Assembly: GCA_942486035.1 (NCBI GenBank)
Contig: CALNXK010000042.1
Span: forward strand, 3,271,001 to 3,335,000
DNA from: Porites lobata
Taxonomy: Eukaryota; Cnidaria; Anthozoa; Scleractinia; Poritidae
Reading direction: 5' to 3'
DNA: 64,000 bases
Below, one piece after another: positions 25,801 through 37,800 of this stretch. Both the position numbers and the translations under genes were made by a program. Below the pieces are notes generated by a model. The model saw only the letters and a program-made list of their open reading frames with translations. It searched no databases and was not told where the DNA came from. The stretch's first letter is position 1. Each line of letters starts with the position of its first letter.

Positions 25801-28800
25801 CTCAACAATTCTTGAATTAACTCCTACATTTAAAAAAAAAATGGAAAAAATCTTACATTTATAAGGCGAAAAACATACGGCTATTTCAAATAATCATGTA
25901 AAGTTCCAAGGTATATTTTTTTATGAAGAAGACTAAAGTAGTTCACAGGATGTTGCCAAAATGACCAGCTGCCATGTGAAAAGAAAAACCATGCATATTA
26001 TTGTTTTTATTTACAGGACAAAAAATATAACACTGAATTCTATATTCGTTAACTCTAGGAGTGAAAGGCATGTCCTTATATGAAATTTATGTGTGTTGTG
26101 GACAGTATTTGTCTATTTTTCCAAATTTGTATACATAATAATCTAAATAACCTTGTTTTCCAGAATATATCACTCCTTTGCAAGATTCTCTGTTAGAAGA
26201 TCATGTAAGTTTTACAAATATTATTGAGATAATATCTATTGCATGTTTAATTATAATTTTATTTATTTACATACTTCATGATCTTGGTTGATTTTAAGTA
26301 CTGAACTTGGAAGTTATTATAGAATTTTTTTGTTTTGAAATTTGTGTTGAGAATAATAGATACATGGATTGACGTAACCTATATGTCAAAAAACTGATTT
26401 TATCCAATTTTATCCAAAAGAGGCCCTTATGCATTAGTTACATGTAGGTATTAGGGTAAATGTACCTTAAATCTATTTCTTTTTCTTAACAGAAATACAG
26501 CTCTCTAAAACTCTGCCAGAAATGTGTGTTTACTGTTGAACTAGCACGCTCTATGGAAATTGACAGATTAGACTTTGGTGGGTAAACCTTACTTTAAGAC
26601 TTTTGATTTGTTTGTAGCTTCAGTTATTTCCTTAAAAGTGTTGATCTGATTAGGCAATAGTGTTCTTAACAGATGCAAGGTCATATGTCTACTTCATATT
26701 GAGTCCATTATTGAAATTGAAATTTTTGAAACTAAAGAATGAGATCCGGGAATCATACTTAATTTTGAATTGTAAAACTCATCTACTTGTATTAAAATGT
26801 TGTCAGGTTTATCAGTGGAAGGTAAGGGGGAAGGAATTGTGGTCAGTGCTGTAGAAGAAGGACGACTGGCGCATGTTCAAGGTAATAAATGATTGTGTCC
26901 GTGAACTCTTTTTGGGTTCATCACTCATGCCAAAACAGCTATAAGCTGGCATGCCACTGTCTTGTGTGACATTATATAGTCATGGATTATTTGCAATATA
27001 CAGTCTTAATTTAAAATCTATGTGATGGACATTAGTGGTGGTACAGTATGATGTAACCATGGTTGAAATTGAATCATTGCCTGCTGTTTATGAAGAATTA
27101 GCCAGGATATTAAAGCCAATCAGAAAATTATGGAGAAATATTAATTTTATAAGAATAAAGAAACATTCTTTTATATTTGGATAATAAATCCTCTGATAAT
27201 GAGATCAATAAATTGCAGCTATTTTTATCTTAAAGGTGTGATGGCAGGAGATGAAATTCTTTCAGTAAATGACATTGAAGTTACAGAAGTTGAAAATGCA
27301 GTTGAAGACCTCAGAGAAGCTCTTAAGGGTAAATCAGGAATTCGTTTAGTTTTAACTAGCTTTTGAAAAAGAAAAAATAGCAACAGTATGCTAGAACACA
27401 GGCTTTTACACAGAGTTGAAATGATCTTTTACACATTGCATAATTGCGCTAAATTTGCAATCGAAAAAAGTACGGTCGGCAGCTTTGATAAACAAAACAA
27501 ATTTAAACCGTGTTTTAAACTAAATATCTTTACAACCTTTTACTTGTTTAAGCTTTGGTATGAATGGGGCATAAGTTGGGGGATATGTCAGCAATATAAC
27601 TGTTTTACTTGGTTATTCTAACTGCTAAATCCATTTTGTTTGTTTTTCTTTCAAAATTCATTGTCACTCATTTGCAAATTTATCCTGGTTATAGACCCTT
27701 CAATTACCCTATTGCTGCGATCATGTCGCGATGAGCCTCCTGTTGTCAGCAAAGTAACTTCAGATGCCATTATTTCAAGTCTTGTGGTACAGCCGCCACC
27801 TAAAATTAGGTAAGCATAATCATATCAGTTACCATCAGTAAATTTTGTACAATAAAAGTCAAAATTTAAAACCAAGTGGAGTAGGCCATTTCTGAGTTCC
27901 AAAATTTATCACTTTAGCTAAAATGATCCATACCTGGGTCAGTACAAGAAATTACTTCGAATACCATTAAGCTTATTTCATGTTTGATTTTTTTCGTGTT
28001 ATATTTACAGTGATAATATTGCTGAGCAAGATTTGAGTGATCTCATAGTGCCTCCCCCTCAATGTGAGTAACTCTGTAATAAAGCTTCTTCAGTACTCTT
28101 AAGCAGTGGTGGCATGAACTTGTATGTTTTACGGCTAAACTGTATTAGTTTGCCTTCACTAGTTAAAAATCTACCAATGCTTCGTCTTAGGTAATTATTC
28201 ATTTATGCCCTGTGTTTCTGTCAGACGTAGATGTAGCTTCTAAAAATCTAGCTCCATTGGCACACAGGCTAAAACACGAGAAAAAGCTGTTAAGTTCAGG
28301 TTTAATGAAAACGATTTTCGGTTACTTCTGGGTTACTTCTGTAGGTAGTGAGGGACAGATTACGTACAACAAAAGGAACAAGACAACCAAGCAATGAAGC
28401 TCCCAGGGATCCCAGGAGAACTCCATTGCTTGGTTCCTTCGGTTCTTTTGTGATGACGGTACCCGCGGAACCGATTTTCTTCATTCACGCATACCCAATT
28501 ATTTTTGTCAAACTGCGATTCAGCCTAAAAAGTCGAGCTTCAGTGTATCATACTTTATAACTGTTAATTTTTTGTTTGTAGCGTATGTTGAGGATTCAGT
28601 GGACAGCTCAAGTATTGTTACAAATCAGCTAGAAGAACCTACCAGCCCTTTGGATAGCTCAACCAAGAGCGTCGACGAGCTCCTTCAGGTTTTTATGACT
28701 CTTTTATCTTGCTTTGTTTTGCGTATGCTTACATGAGGTATATGGCTGCAAGCGCTTCATGTATGATATGTTCTTTGTTTTGTTGTTTTTGCTTGTTTGT

Positions 28801-31800
28801 TTAATTTTTCTATGTGTGGATTTGTACAAGTTCGTTTTGAAACAAAATTAATAAATTTTTCATAATTCAGCACATTTTTCAAGGCTTCATAATCATGTTA
28901 CCCTGCGAGCATTGGTTTTTCTAGGCGGGATAGTGTTCTGCCTAGAGAAATTTGCGCTCCCAGGGTAATTCATGTCAGTCTTGATTGTTTGTTTGTGTGT
29001 TTACTCGTAGAGTGCCGAGCAGGTGACGCTGTTTTGCAGACAACAGGTTGAGTATTCAGATGACGATCAGGAACCTAAGCCAAGTGTTCAACTAAGCAAT
29101 GCACAGAAACTTCGTAAAGTTATCGTTGAACTTGTGGATACGGAAAGATCATATGTGAAGGTAAGCTTAGAATGAAAAATCTCGAGAAAACGTCCGTGTT
29201 GCTGAAGCTCACAAACACGGAAAAGCGGTAAGACTGGCCCACAAGTGAAGATGAGCTTAAGAGAGTTTTTTCTTTTATGCCTGAAGATAGGAAACGTAAA
29301 CCGCTAATGGAGGACTTGATAAAAATAACCCCGAAACATTTACTGACCTTTTTTTAGAGTCCGGAGCGAGAAACATTGCCAACTCCAAAAGAAAGACGTT
29401 TTTAAATATTTTGATACCAGTCCAAGGCACAAAAGAAAATAAACCTCAAGGAAAAAAATGCCAAATACTTTCCACGTAGTTTAGTTTCACTTGGCAGTCT
29501 TGAGCGCGCGAAAGCAAGCTTATGTAAACAAGTTACTTTGGGAGACAATATTCACCACGTGCGAAGAGGGCGGGTGAGACTTAAAGACTGGCAGGTAGAC
29601 GAGGTAAACATTGTTGTGAAATCATGAAATGCTTTAACAGATGCCTACCCTGCGAACAGAGTCTCCGTCGATCTTGCTTCCTCTTTCCCGACTTATCTAG
29701 GAAAGATCGAAGCGACTCTGCTAGCTGGGTAACAGATGCCCTATCCCTAAAAGAGACTTTTAGAACGCTTAAAGTTTAGGGATGGGGAATGTTAAGGCAT
29801 TTCACAACAATGTTTACCTCGTTTACCTCCCTCTGCGTCCGTGGTAAATTGTCTTGATAAGCGCGGGAAAATGATGGAAAATCGTAACCCGTGGAGCTCC
29901 GTGGCGCACTGCACATCCTTTTATAAATACTGTATTTTTTTTCTATTGAACGTCTTTAGGATCTGAGGCTCTTGCTAAAACGTTACCTCGACCCGATGAA
30001 GGATGAAAACTTTATGTCACAATCAGAGGTCTGTAATTCTTTATGAATTGCCTTATTTTTAATATTTTTTGGGTCATGGCAACTTCATCGATCATTTGAT
30101 TGTCTTTTTCATGTTTTTTAGGTTCAGGCTTTGGTGGCAACTGTACACGAAATCTTAGATTTTCAAGTAAAATTTCTCAAAGAAATTGAAAGATCTGTTG
30201 AATCAGAGACTGGTTTTGATGAGTTCAGTGCCGTCGAACAATTCCAGGTACGGAGTTGTTTCCTAGTACAACTAGCTAATGCGGTTCAATCAGACCTGTT
30301 ACCATCCCCTACGGGAAACCCCCGGGACAAGTCCAGCTTTTCGGCCTCGGGAATGAGGAATTGTTTGAAGCAGTCCTGCCCCGGGGGTAGGGGGTGGGGC
30401 AAATCAAAAATAACTTCTCTCAAGATCCATATTATGGCTCTTGCTTCTCTTGATTTTCAAAATTTTTTATTTGAGTTTGTTGCCCGGTTTGCATGATGGC
30501 TGCGGACCTTAAGACAACATATTTTTAAGGGCAAATGCAGGAATTTGTCGAATAGTGGCTGGAGAGGAATGACCTATCAAAATTTAAGTCTGTGTTTGAA
30601 GGTATGTTTCAAAACGTCCAACGAATGGCTCTTGATAATCATATAGATAAACAGAGATTCAGTCCAGTGTTCTTATGACGTGTTCTATCATATCAAGAAG
30701 GCGCTTTGGGGTTTTTTCTTCGCGCTTTTTCGTTTTCAAATTTTATTCTCCATGTTTTACCCAGATTATACACGTCCTACCCTTCTCTAAATAAACTCTA
30801 AAAAACGTTGATAAAAGTTATGAAAACTTCTCGTTTTGCTATTGTACGGAAATTAATAATATTATTATTGATCTCAAAAAGATGTACCCAAAAATACGAA
30901 TATGAGGTCGATCAGGAGCTCAGGGGTGGGGAATTGTCTCTTTTTGCGTGCCTTGGGGTGGGGAACAGACCACCAAGAAAGAAAAAAATTTCAAATCCCC
31001 GGGGGTATGCCCGGGGGGGGGGGTATAGTAACAGGTCAGATTGAACCATGCATAAATAGGGCCTGCGATAAATTTCCAACACAAGCTGTTAATAGAACTT
31101 TCCAAATTTGTAATGCAATCAAGATTGTTTCTCCTCGAAAAACCCTCTTTATCTTACTGTCTTGATAAATGCATGAATTTAGGACAATTCCCTTATAGCC
31201 GTCAAAAAGTGAAATCCGAAACGTGTGAAGTATGAACGAATGATGCCTCGAGGCAACTGTTTTCCTTTTATGTTTAAAAGCTGTCATTTTGATTGAAATA
31301 CTGTTTTTATCTCTTGTTTCTCGCCAGAATGTTATTTATACCCTTGGAGAGACATTTTTCAATTATACTGAACATTTTAAGTTGTACAGTGCATTCTGTT
31401 CCAGTCATTCAAGAGTAGTAGAGCTACTTCAGTCAGGTAAGCTTATCTCAGCCGAGTTGCATGTACAAAAGTAATGAAATAACTTTGAAATCGCAGTGAA
31501 CCGCCAATAAGGGCTTCCAACAATACATGAATACTTGGTTGTTTACCATTTAGCTCCATTTAGCCGCCGGGTTTGCAAAGCGCGAGCAAGGCAATAGACT
31601 AAGTACAAATGAAAACCGTGGTTTTTGCAGAAGATTAATTTATGTTTTACTCCGTTTTTGCAAGGCTAGTTTTATGATTGACTACCAAAGCTCGTGAGAA
31701 AATACAAGTGACTCGTGGGATATTCCATGGTATATCACTCGAAAGCGTTGCATAACTAGTATATACATGTTCTACTTTAAATGTGTTTTGACGACTTTTA

Positions 31801-34800
31801 GCCTGTTCCAACCGTTGAGATGGTGGGGACGGTGCAGAGACGTGATAAACAGCCAGGGGATGGGTGGGGTGACGTGGTGAGAGTGAAGGAACGCGTTCAT
31901 TTATCTTTCCCACTCATCTCGTTCTCCTCATTTTGGATGATTATACGTTTCTGGGAAACTGCCCACCTACCCCTCCCCTAAGCCAACATTAACACTTACT
32001 TCTCAGTTAGGGCAAAATGTTGGCTTAGGGGAGGAGTAGGTGGGCAGATTCCCAGAAACAGATAATGACCCCTTTTTTCCCGCTCTCCGACTTCTGCCGC
32101 ACTCCAATCGGGCTGAACACCTGGAACAGGCTAAAAGACTTTCAACTCAAACCGCGCTATCCTTGCCGGCATATTAGAACTTGGAATACCAAAACTCCTT
32201 TCTTGTCTTTTTTTTGTTCAGGTTCAAATGTCGCACTACAAGAGTTTCTTCATGCCCGTAATCCGAAAAACCAGCATTCAGGAACGCTAGAGTCGTATCT
32301 TATTAAACCAATTCAGGTAAATGTACTTGCTTTACAAGAAAATAACGTAACACTTATCGTAGCTTACTGAGACGTTTAGGGCATTGGGTGGTCTTTCTAA
32401 GATTTTTACTGATATGATATTGGCAACAGCCACGTCACAGCATATGAATGCAATAATTAATAATTATACATCCATACAAATACAAAATAAAAGATGTAAT
32501 TTCGAAAATAATTTAGAGCATAATACAAGAGCCAATATACTATTTTATTTATGTATCTATTTGTATTTATTTTGCAGCGTATTTTAAGATATCCTTTATT
32601 GTTGAGAACGATCCTAAAGCTTTTGGATGGCAACAGCGAAGAGCATCATTGCCTTCTAGGTAAGTAACAAATGAGTCACTTTTTGTTTTGTTTGTTTGTT
32701 TACTTTAGTTTTACTATGTTAAGCCCAGAAGGCAACGTTGGTCAGTAAGGCTGAATTTTTCACAAATATAAGTTTTCCGCATAGTTTACTTCTGTAAAGG
32801 CTTAATTAAGTTTAATCCGCGCTACTGCTTCGTATATTCTTGACAGAAACGTTCCTAACGTTTTCGGATCAATGGCGAAGAGCCCACTGCTCTCCTGCAT
32901 ACACTAAATTGCAAAAATTGATTCCCATCTGAATGGGCCCCCTCACTCTGAAAGTGAGGCTAAGTGCACAGCCTGTCTTGTGAACTGAAAATGAGTCTTA
33001 TTTGCATGAGAATAAAAAATCACTTCCATATCAAAGGCGGAGCACTTAACCTCGTTTTGATACAGAGGCCCGGGGGGAACTCGAAAAAGGCCTATTGTTC
33101 TTAACCGCGGCAGGATTACCTCAGTCGGTATAGCCCTTGACGTTCATCAGAGCGAGAGGTCACGGGTTCGATTCCCGGGTCCGGATCGATACTCGGGGTC
33201 TTAAAATAACTGAGAAATGAAGGTAGGTGCCTTTGCCGACCTTTGCGTAGACTACGAGTAGTCCCCCATTTTTCCTCATGGATAGTATCTGGAGCGAGCG
33301 AAACGCGAGCGCGCGTGAAAATCACCCCACGCGAGGAAAGGCGACTCGCGGGCCTATTCTCGCGTGGGGTGATTTTCACGCGCGTTCGCGTTTCGCTCAC
33401 TCTACTATCCCTGATAGGGGACTACTCGTTTAGGAGACGTAAAAATAGTGTCCTCATTTAGTACTTGCGTGCTAAATGCATTGACACTAAAATAAAGTGC
33501 TTTTTCCCCCCTTTTTTGCCTTAAATAATCATTGCGCACAAGAGAGGATAAAGGGGACAGAGAAGGCATTTCCCATACACACCCTATTCCATAGGTAATT
33601 CGTCTCGAGTTATTTTTAGAATCGGGATAAAGTTACCTCGCGCGCTGCGTGGATGTTTCGTGGAGGTTTCGCATGACTAAACGTCGGTGCAAAACATGTC
33701 GGGCGAAAGGCAATAAAAGCGTAAAGAGATCGAGAGCATTCCTGAATATTGAAGCGAAATTAGTCGGCGCTCACCTGGGAAAAGGGGATCGCTCCATCTC
33801 TTCTTCCGAAAGACCCTTGTTCCGTTTATTTGATTTCTTCGGCGCCTTTTTGCTTCATTTGATGACGGTCGAACTCGAAGGCGCAGGTTTAGGCTTCCCT
33901 GCACTTTTCCTCCTCTTCGCTTCATCTGCTGAACTATCATCGGAATAGGAGCTTTCTACCGATTCTTGTCTTTCCTTAGCACTCTCCGTTTCGGTTACAG
34001 CTTCCTCCTCGCTTGCACTGACTTTTTCATCTTCTTCACTAGAACTCTCAGCTTCGCTCGAATCAACATCGTAACAATGTTTAGAAACAAGCCAGGAAAG
34101 GGCGATTCTTTTTTAATTTCCGTTTCGCTGTCACAGCTTAGCAGAAATCTCTCTGTAGTCGTTTTCGTCGACAAAACGAATAGCAATATCGCTGTCCGCG
34201 TCTGCCGCCATTTTGTTCTCCGTCAATTCGTGAAGGACGCGTGGCTCTGAGCGTGGGTCATCCACGCGGAACACATTCGCGCTATGTGATTGGCTGTTGT
34301 CTAATCCCCCGTGGGATCTGTGGTCTTAAAAATAACTCGAGACGAATTACCTATGGAATAAGGTGTGTATGGCGGATGCCTTTCTCTCTTCCCTTTATCC
34401 TCTCTTGTTGCGCATTAATACTTAAAAAACGTGATTTTTATTTATGTATTTGCAATTTTTTAGACGCTGTGGTCGCAATCGAGAAAGTTGCTGAGCATAT
34501 TAACGAGATGCAGAGGATCACAGAACAGTTTTCGCCTGTTTTTCACCAGTTAGTTGTGGAATATGGAGGATTTGAGGTAATACTGAGTAGATTCTGGCGA
34601 TCACTTTGCAGTAGTCCTATTTCGATATTTTAAAATCCATATTTGGAACTGAGGCTTAAGCGAATAACACAAGAGAAATCACACTGAGGTTTAGGGAATA
34701 ATTCTTAACTTGTTTCTTTGTTTGTTTGTTTGTTTGCTCTTTTCCCCTAAACCTTGGAGCCAGCTACGAACTTTAACATACCGAAATGGGCCCTTTTGAC

Positions 34801-37800
34801 GTAGGAAAATGTTGCAAATTATTTAATTGTGTATCTTATATCGAACACGACTTATGTAACATTCGCCCTAGTAATGTTAATTCACTTTTATAAAGGTCAA
34901 AGTAATTGAATTAGCTGCAAAAAAGTTCTTCTTTACTGTGTCAAGTTGCATGAGTCTCAGTGGCTTCTTATTACCTTAAATAGACCCTTACACGGTTTTT
35001 TCAACTTTTGATAAAGAGTAGTAGGCGCGGGAATATCCATTGACATTACTGGAAAGAGGGCCTTAAAATTAAAGTAACTTACCAAGTTCCAAAAAGAGCG
35101 AAGATATTGCCCCTGAAAGTTGTGAAATTGTATTTTTTCTTTGTATGGTGGGGGGCACAAACTTACCGCCCCCTCCCCCCTCCCCTCCCCTCCCCTCCCC
35201 TCCACCATACAAACGTCTGTTAGTTTTAAACAAATGACTTTAAAACTTGGCAACTTTACTGATTTTAAGGCATTCTTTTCAGCCATGTTGACGTATTTTC
35301 GCTAACTGGTTTCAGTCAAAAGTTGAAAAAACCGTGTAAGGGTCTATTTTAGTCATAAAAATGGCACGAAATTCAAAAAATGGTAAAAACGTAGTACTGT
35401 CTTTGTATTTGTAGCTTTCTGACGTAAGTATTGACCGCCTGTTACATCATGGCAAAGCACAGTGGCTAAATTGCCCCGAGGAAGTGTTGCGTAGTGGAAC
35501 TCTTAAGCGGTACCCAGTCTCTCCCAAAATCGGTAAAAAGATGACACCAGGAACCATGCATCTGTTTGGTAAGAAAACATAAAATCTCGAATTATTTCCT
35601 AGTACAATACGTATAGTTTAACCCTTAAAGCTTCAATACCAATTCTCCAGAGTGATCTCCATTCATTTCAATAAAGAGGAGCAAGGCATGGCGCAGCGGT
35701 GAGAGCACTCGCCTCCTACCAATGTCGTCCGGGTTCAAATCCCGGCGTCGACTCCAAATCTGAGGGGTCGAGTTTGTTGTTGGTTCTCTCCTTTGCTCCG
35801 AGAGGTTTTTCTCCAGGTACTCCGGTTTTCCGCTCTCCTCAAAAACCAACACTTCCAAATTCCAATTAGACCAGGAATCAGGTAGACGAAGAACCAGTTT
35901 GTGGATGTGCTACCTCCAAATCATTATTTATTATTGATTAGAATTTGTTTGAGAAAGGTCAAAGCATTTTTCCTTTGGTGTCAATGATCGCTTTATCAAT
36001 TCTCATAACCTTTTCTGTTGATTGTGTATTGATACTGTTAGGTGAAAATTGATGTTGGTCCCTTTTGGGACCTAAAGGGTTAATGGACAGGGGTGTTTTA
36101 AGATCTGAAACTGCTACAGCCTGTTACAATATACAGCTCTTGGTTGACGTCTTAAGAAAATCGGAGCTAAAAATTCATGTTTCTTACTGACGTTAATTTC
36201 TTTTCTATTTTCTGTAAATACCTTATTTTGAATAGATGAAGTTAATATACGAGAGTTTTCTCATAGAATGAAAACTACATCTTCGTTTTTCACGAAATTT
36301 CGGCAATTTTGTAAACGTTCGTGCATATCGGTAGTAGATGATAATATGAGGAAATGATGTTGATACCAAAGAAATGAAAATGCACTGAAAATTATTCACA
36401 CCAAAACGCAGATAGTTCGCTCCCTTATTTTAGATCGTCTGACTCGCTGGACTGGCGTAACTTTGAATGTCCGTCTTTTTTACTCAGTGTTCGAGAAAGT
36501 TCTGATTCTGCTTTATGTGGAGAGGAAACACAAAAAGAAAGATAAAGATCGGGTAAGTTTGATTAGTGAACTTTGATACGGTTTTCCTCCCGTTTTATTG
36601 GTTACCTTTAATTTTTTTTTCTATTTTTCCTGATAATATTCTTCTTTTGATATATTCTTCTTTTTTATCAGCCAACCTCGGTAAAGGTTGTAGACGAAAT
36701 CAAATTTAAAACAATTATCCCTGCCTCCTCGCTTGTTATACGGGATCACTGCTGGTTAACTGACGGTATGTCTCTTTTTTCTTCTTTTCCTATATCTTTT
36801 TCTCAGTTTATCTATTTGTTTTGTTTGCATATTTGTTGCCAATACACCATGTCCATGAAATTCCACGGCTGTTGTTGTCTGTTGTTATCCCATGCAGAGA
36901 TTCCTAGAGGTTCCTCAGGCATTCCTTCGCTATACAAAACCCCAAAGAGCGTTTGAGTGGGAGGCTACCCAGTTATTGTGTCTTATATGGAAAACATTCT
37001 TTTCGTTGTGTGTTTGTTTATTTTCTTCAGTTGAAAGCACGGGTTTCTCTAAGGTTAGGCATTGCAGTGATTCTTATGTCAAGAGCAAGGAAATAAAAAC
37101 CCTCAGCCAAATTTGCCTTTATCGGCCCATTTCTAAACGAAACGGTAAAACATTACGTAAAGATAGAATTGCACCAGAATACTGGGTCTAAATATGTTGT
37201 AAAACTTTGTAATCTTCATCTGTCCTGCTCTTACGAGTTTTTATTGTTCATCTTTACAGAGACATTTCATTCGTGGGAACTTGTAAACATCAGTGATACA
37301 GAAGAGATTGGTCGACAGGAATGTAATTACCTCTTTGCGAACAAGTAAGACATCTTTTGATTCTTGTTATTCTTTGTTTGTTCAGTTTGTCTCCCACTTC
37401 AAGTAGAAATTTGAAACTTACTATTGTAAAGAAGAGAATTATGGCAGGCGAACTACCACTACAAGTATACAGTAAATCTTTCCTCAGTGCGGGAATTTTT
37501 TTCTTAGGTGTAATTCAAATCTTTCCCAGGATCTGAAAGACTAAAGGGGCTCACAGTGTCACGGCTCTCTTGTTCGTTGTATTAATAATGCCAATTACGC
37601 CTCGTTATTCGCTGTGGAACTTGAGATATTACTTGTGAATGGAAATTTTTGAGCTTCGTGTCACACAGATTTTTTCCCAAGTATTATATCAAACGTTACA
37701 AACAACAAAAGTAAAGTTTTCTGACAGTGAAAAACCACAATTGCAGTCCGTTTCAATCTTCTTCAACTTTTGTCTATCCGTGCCTCCTTTTGTCTTTGCT

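Noticed and set aside
30131..30496. 121-residue ORF read as a full gene
   Set aside because: Only its first part (to 30247) is the TIAM/Sif DH exon; the rest is intron read-through.
33116..33190. tRNA gene
   Set aside because: A and B boxes are present but the 5' and 3' ends do not form an acceptor stem, so it is a SINE head. The same holds for 35684-35755.
33649..33948. 99-residue + strand ORF
   Set aside because: Antisense to the acidic ORF remnant of the 33539-34407 element.
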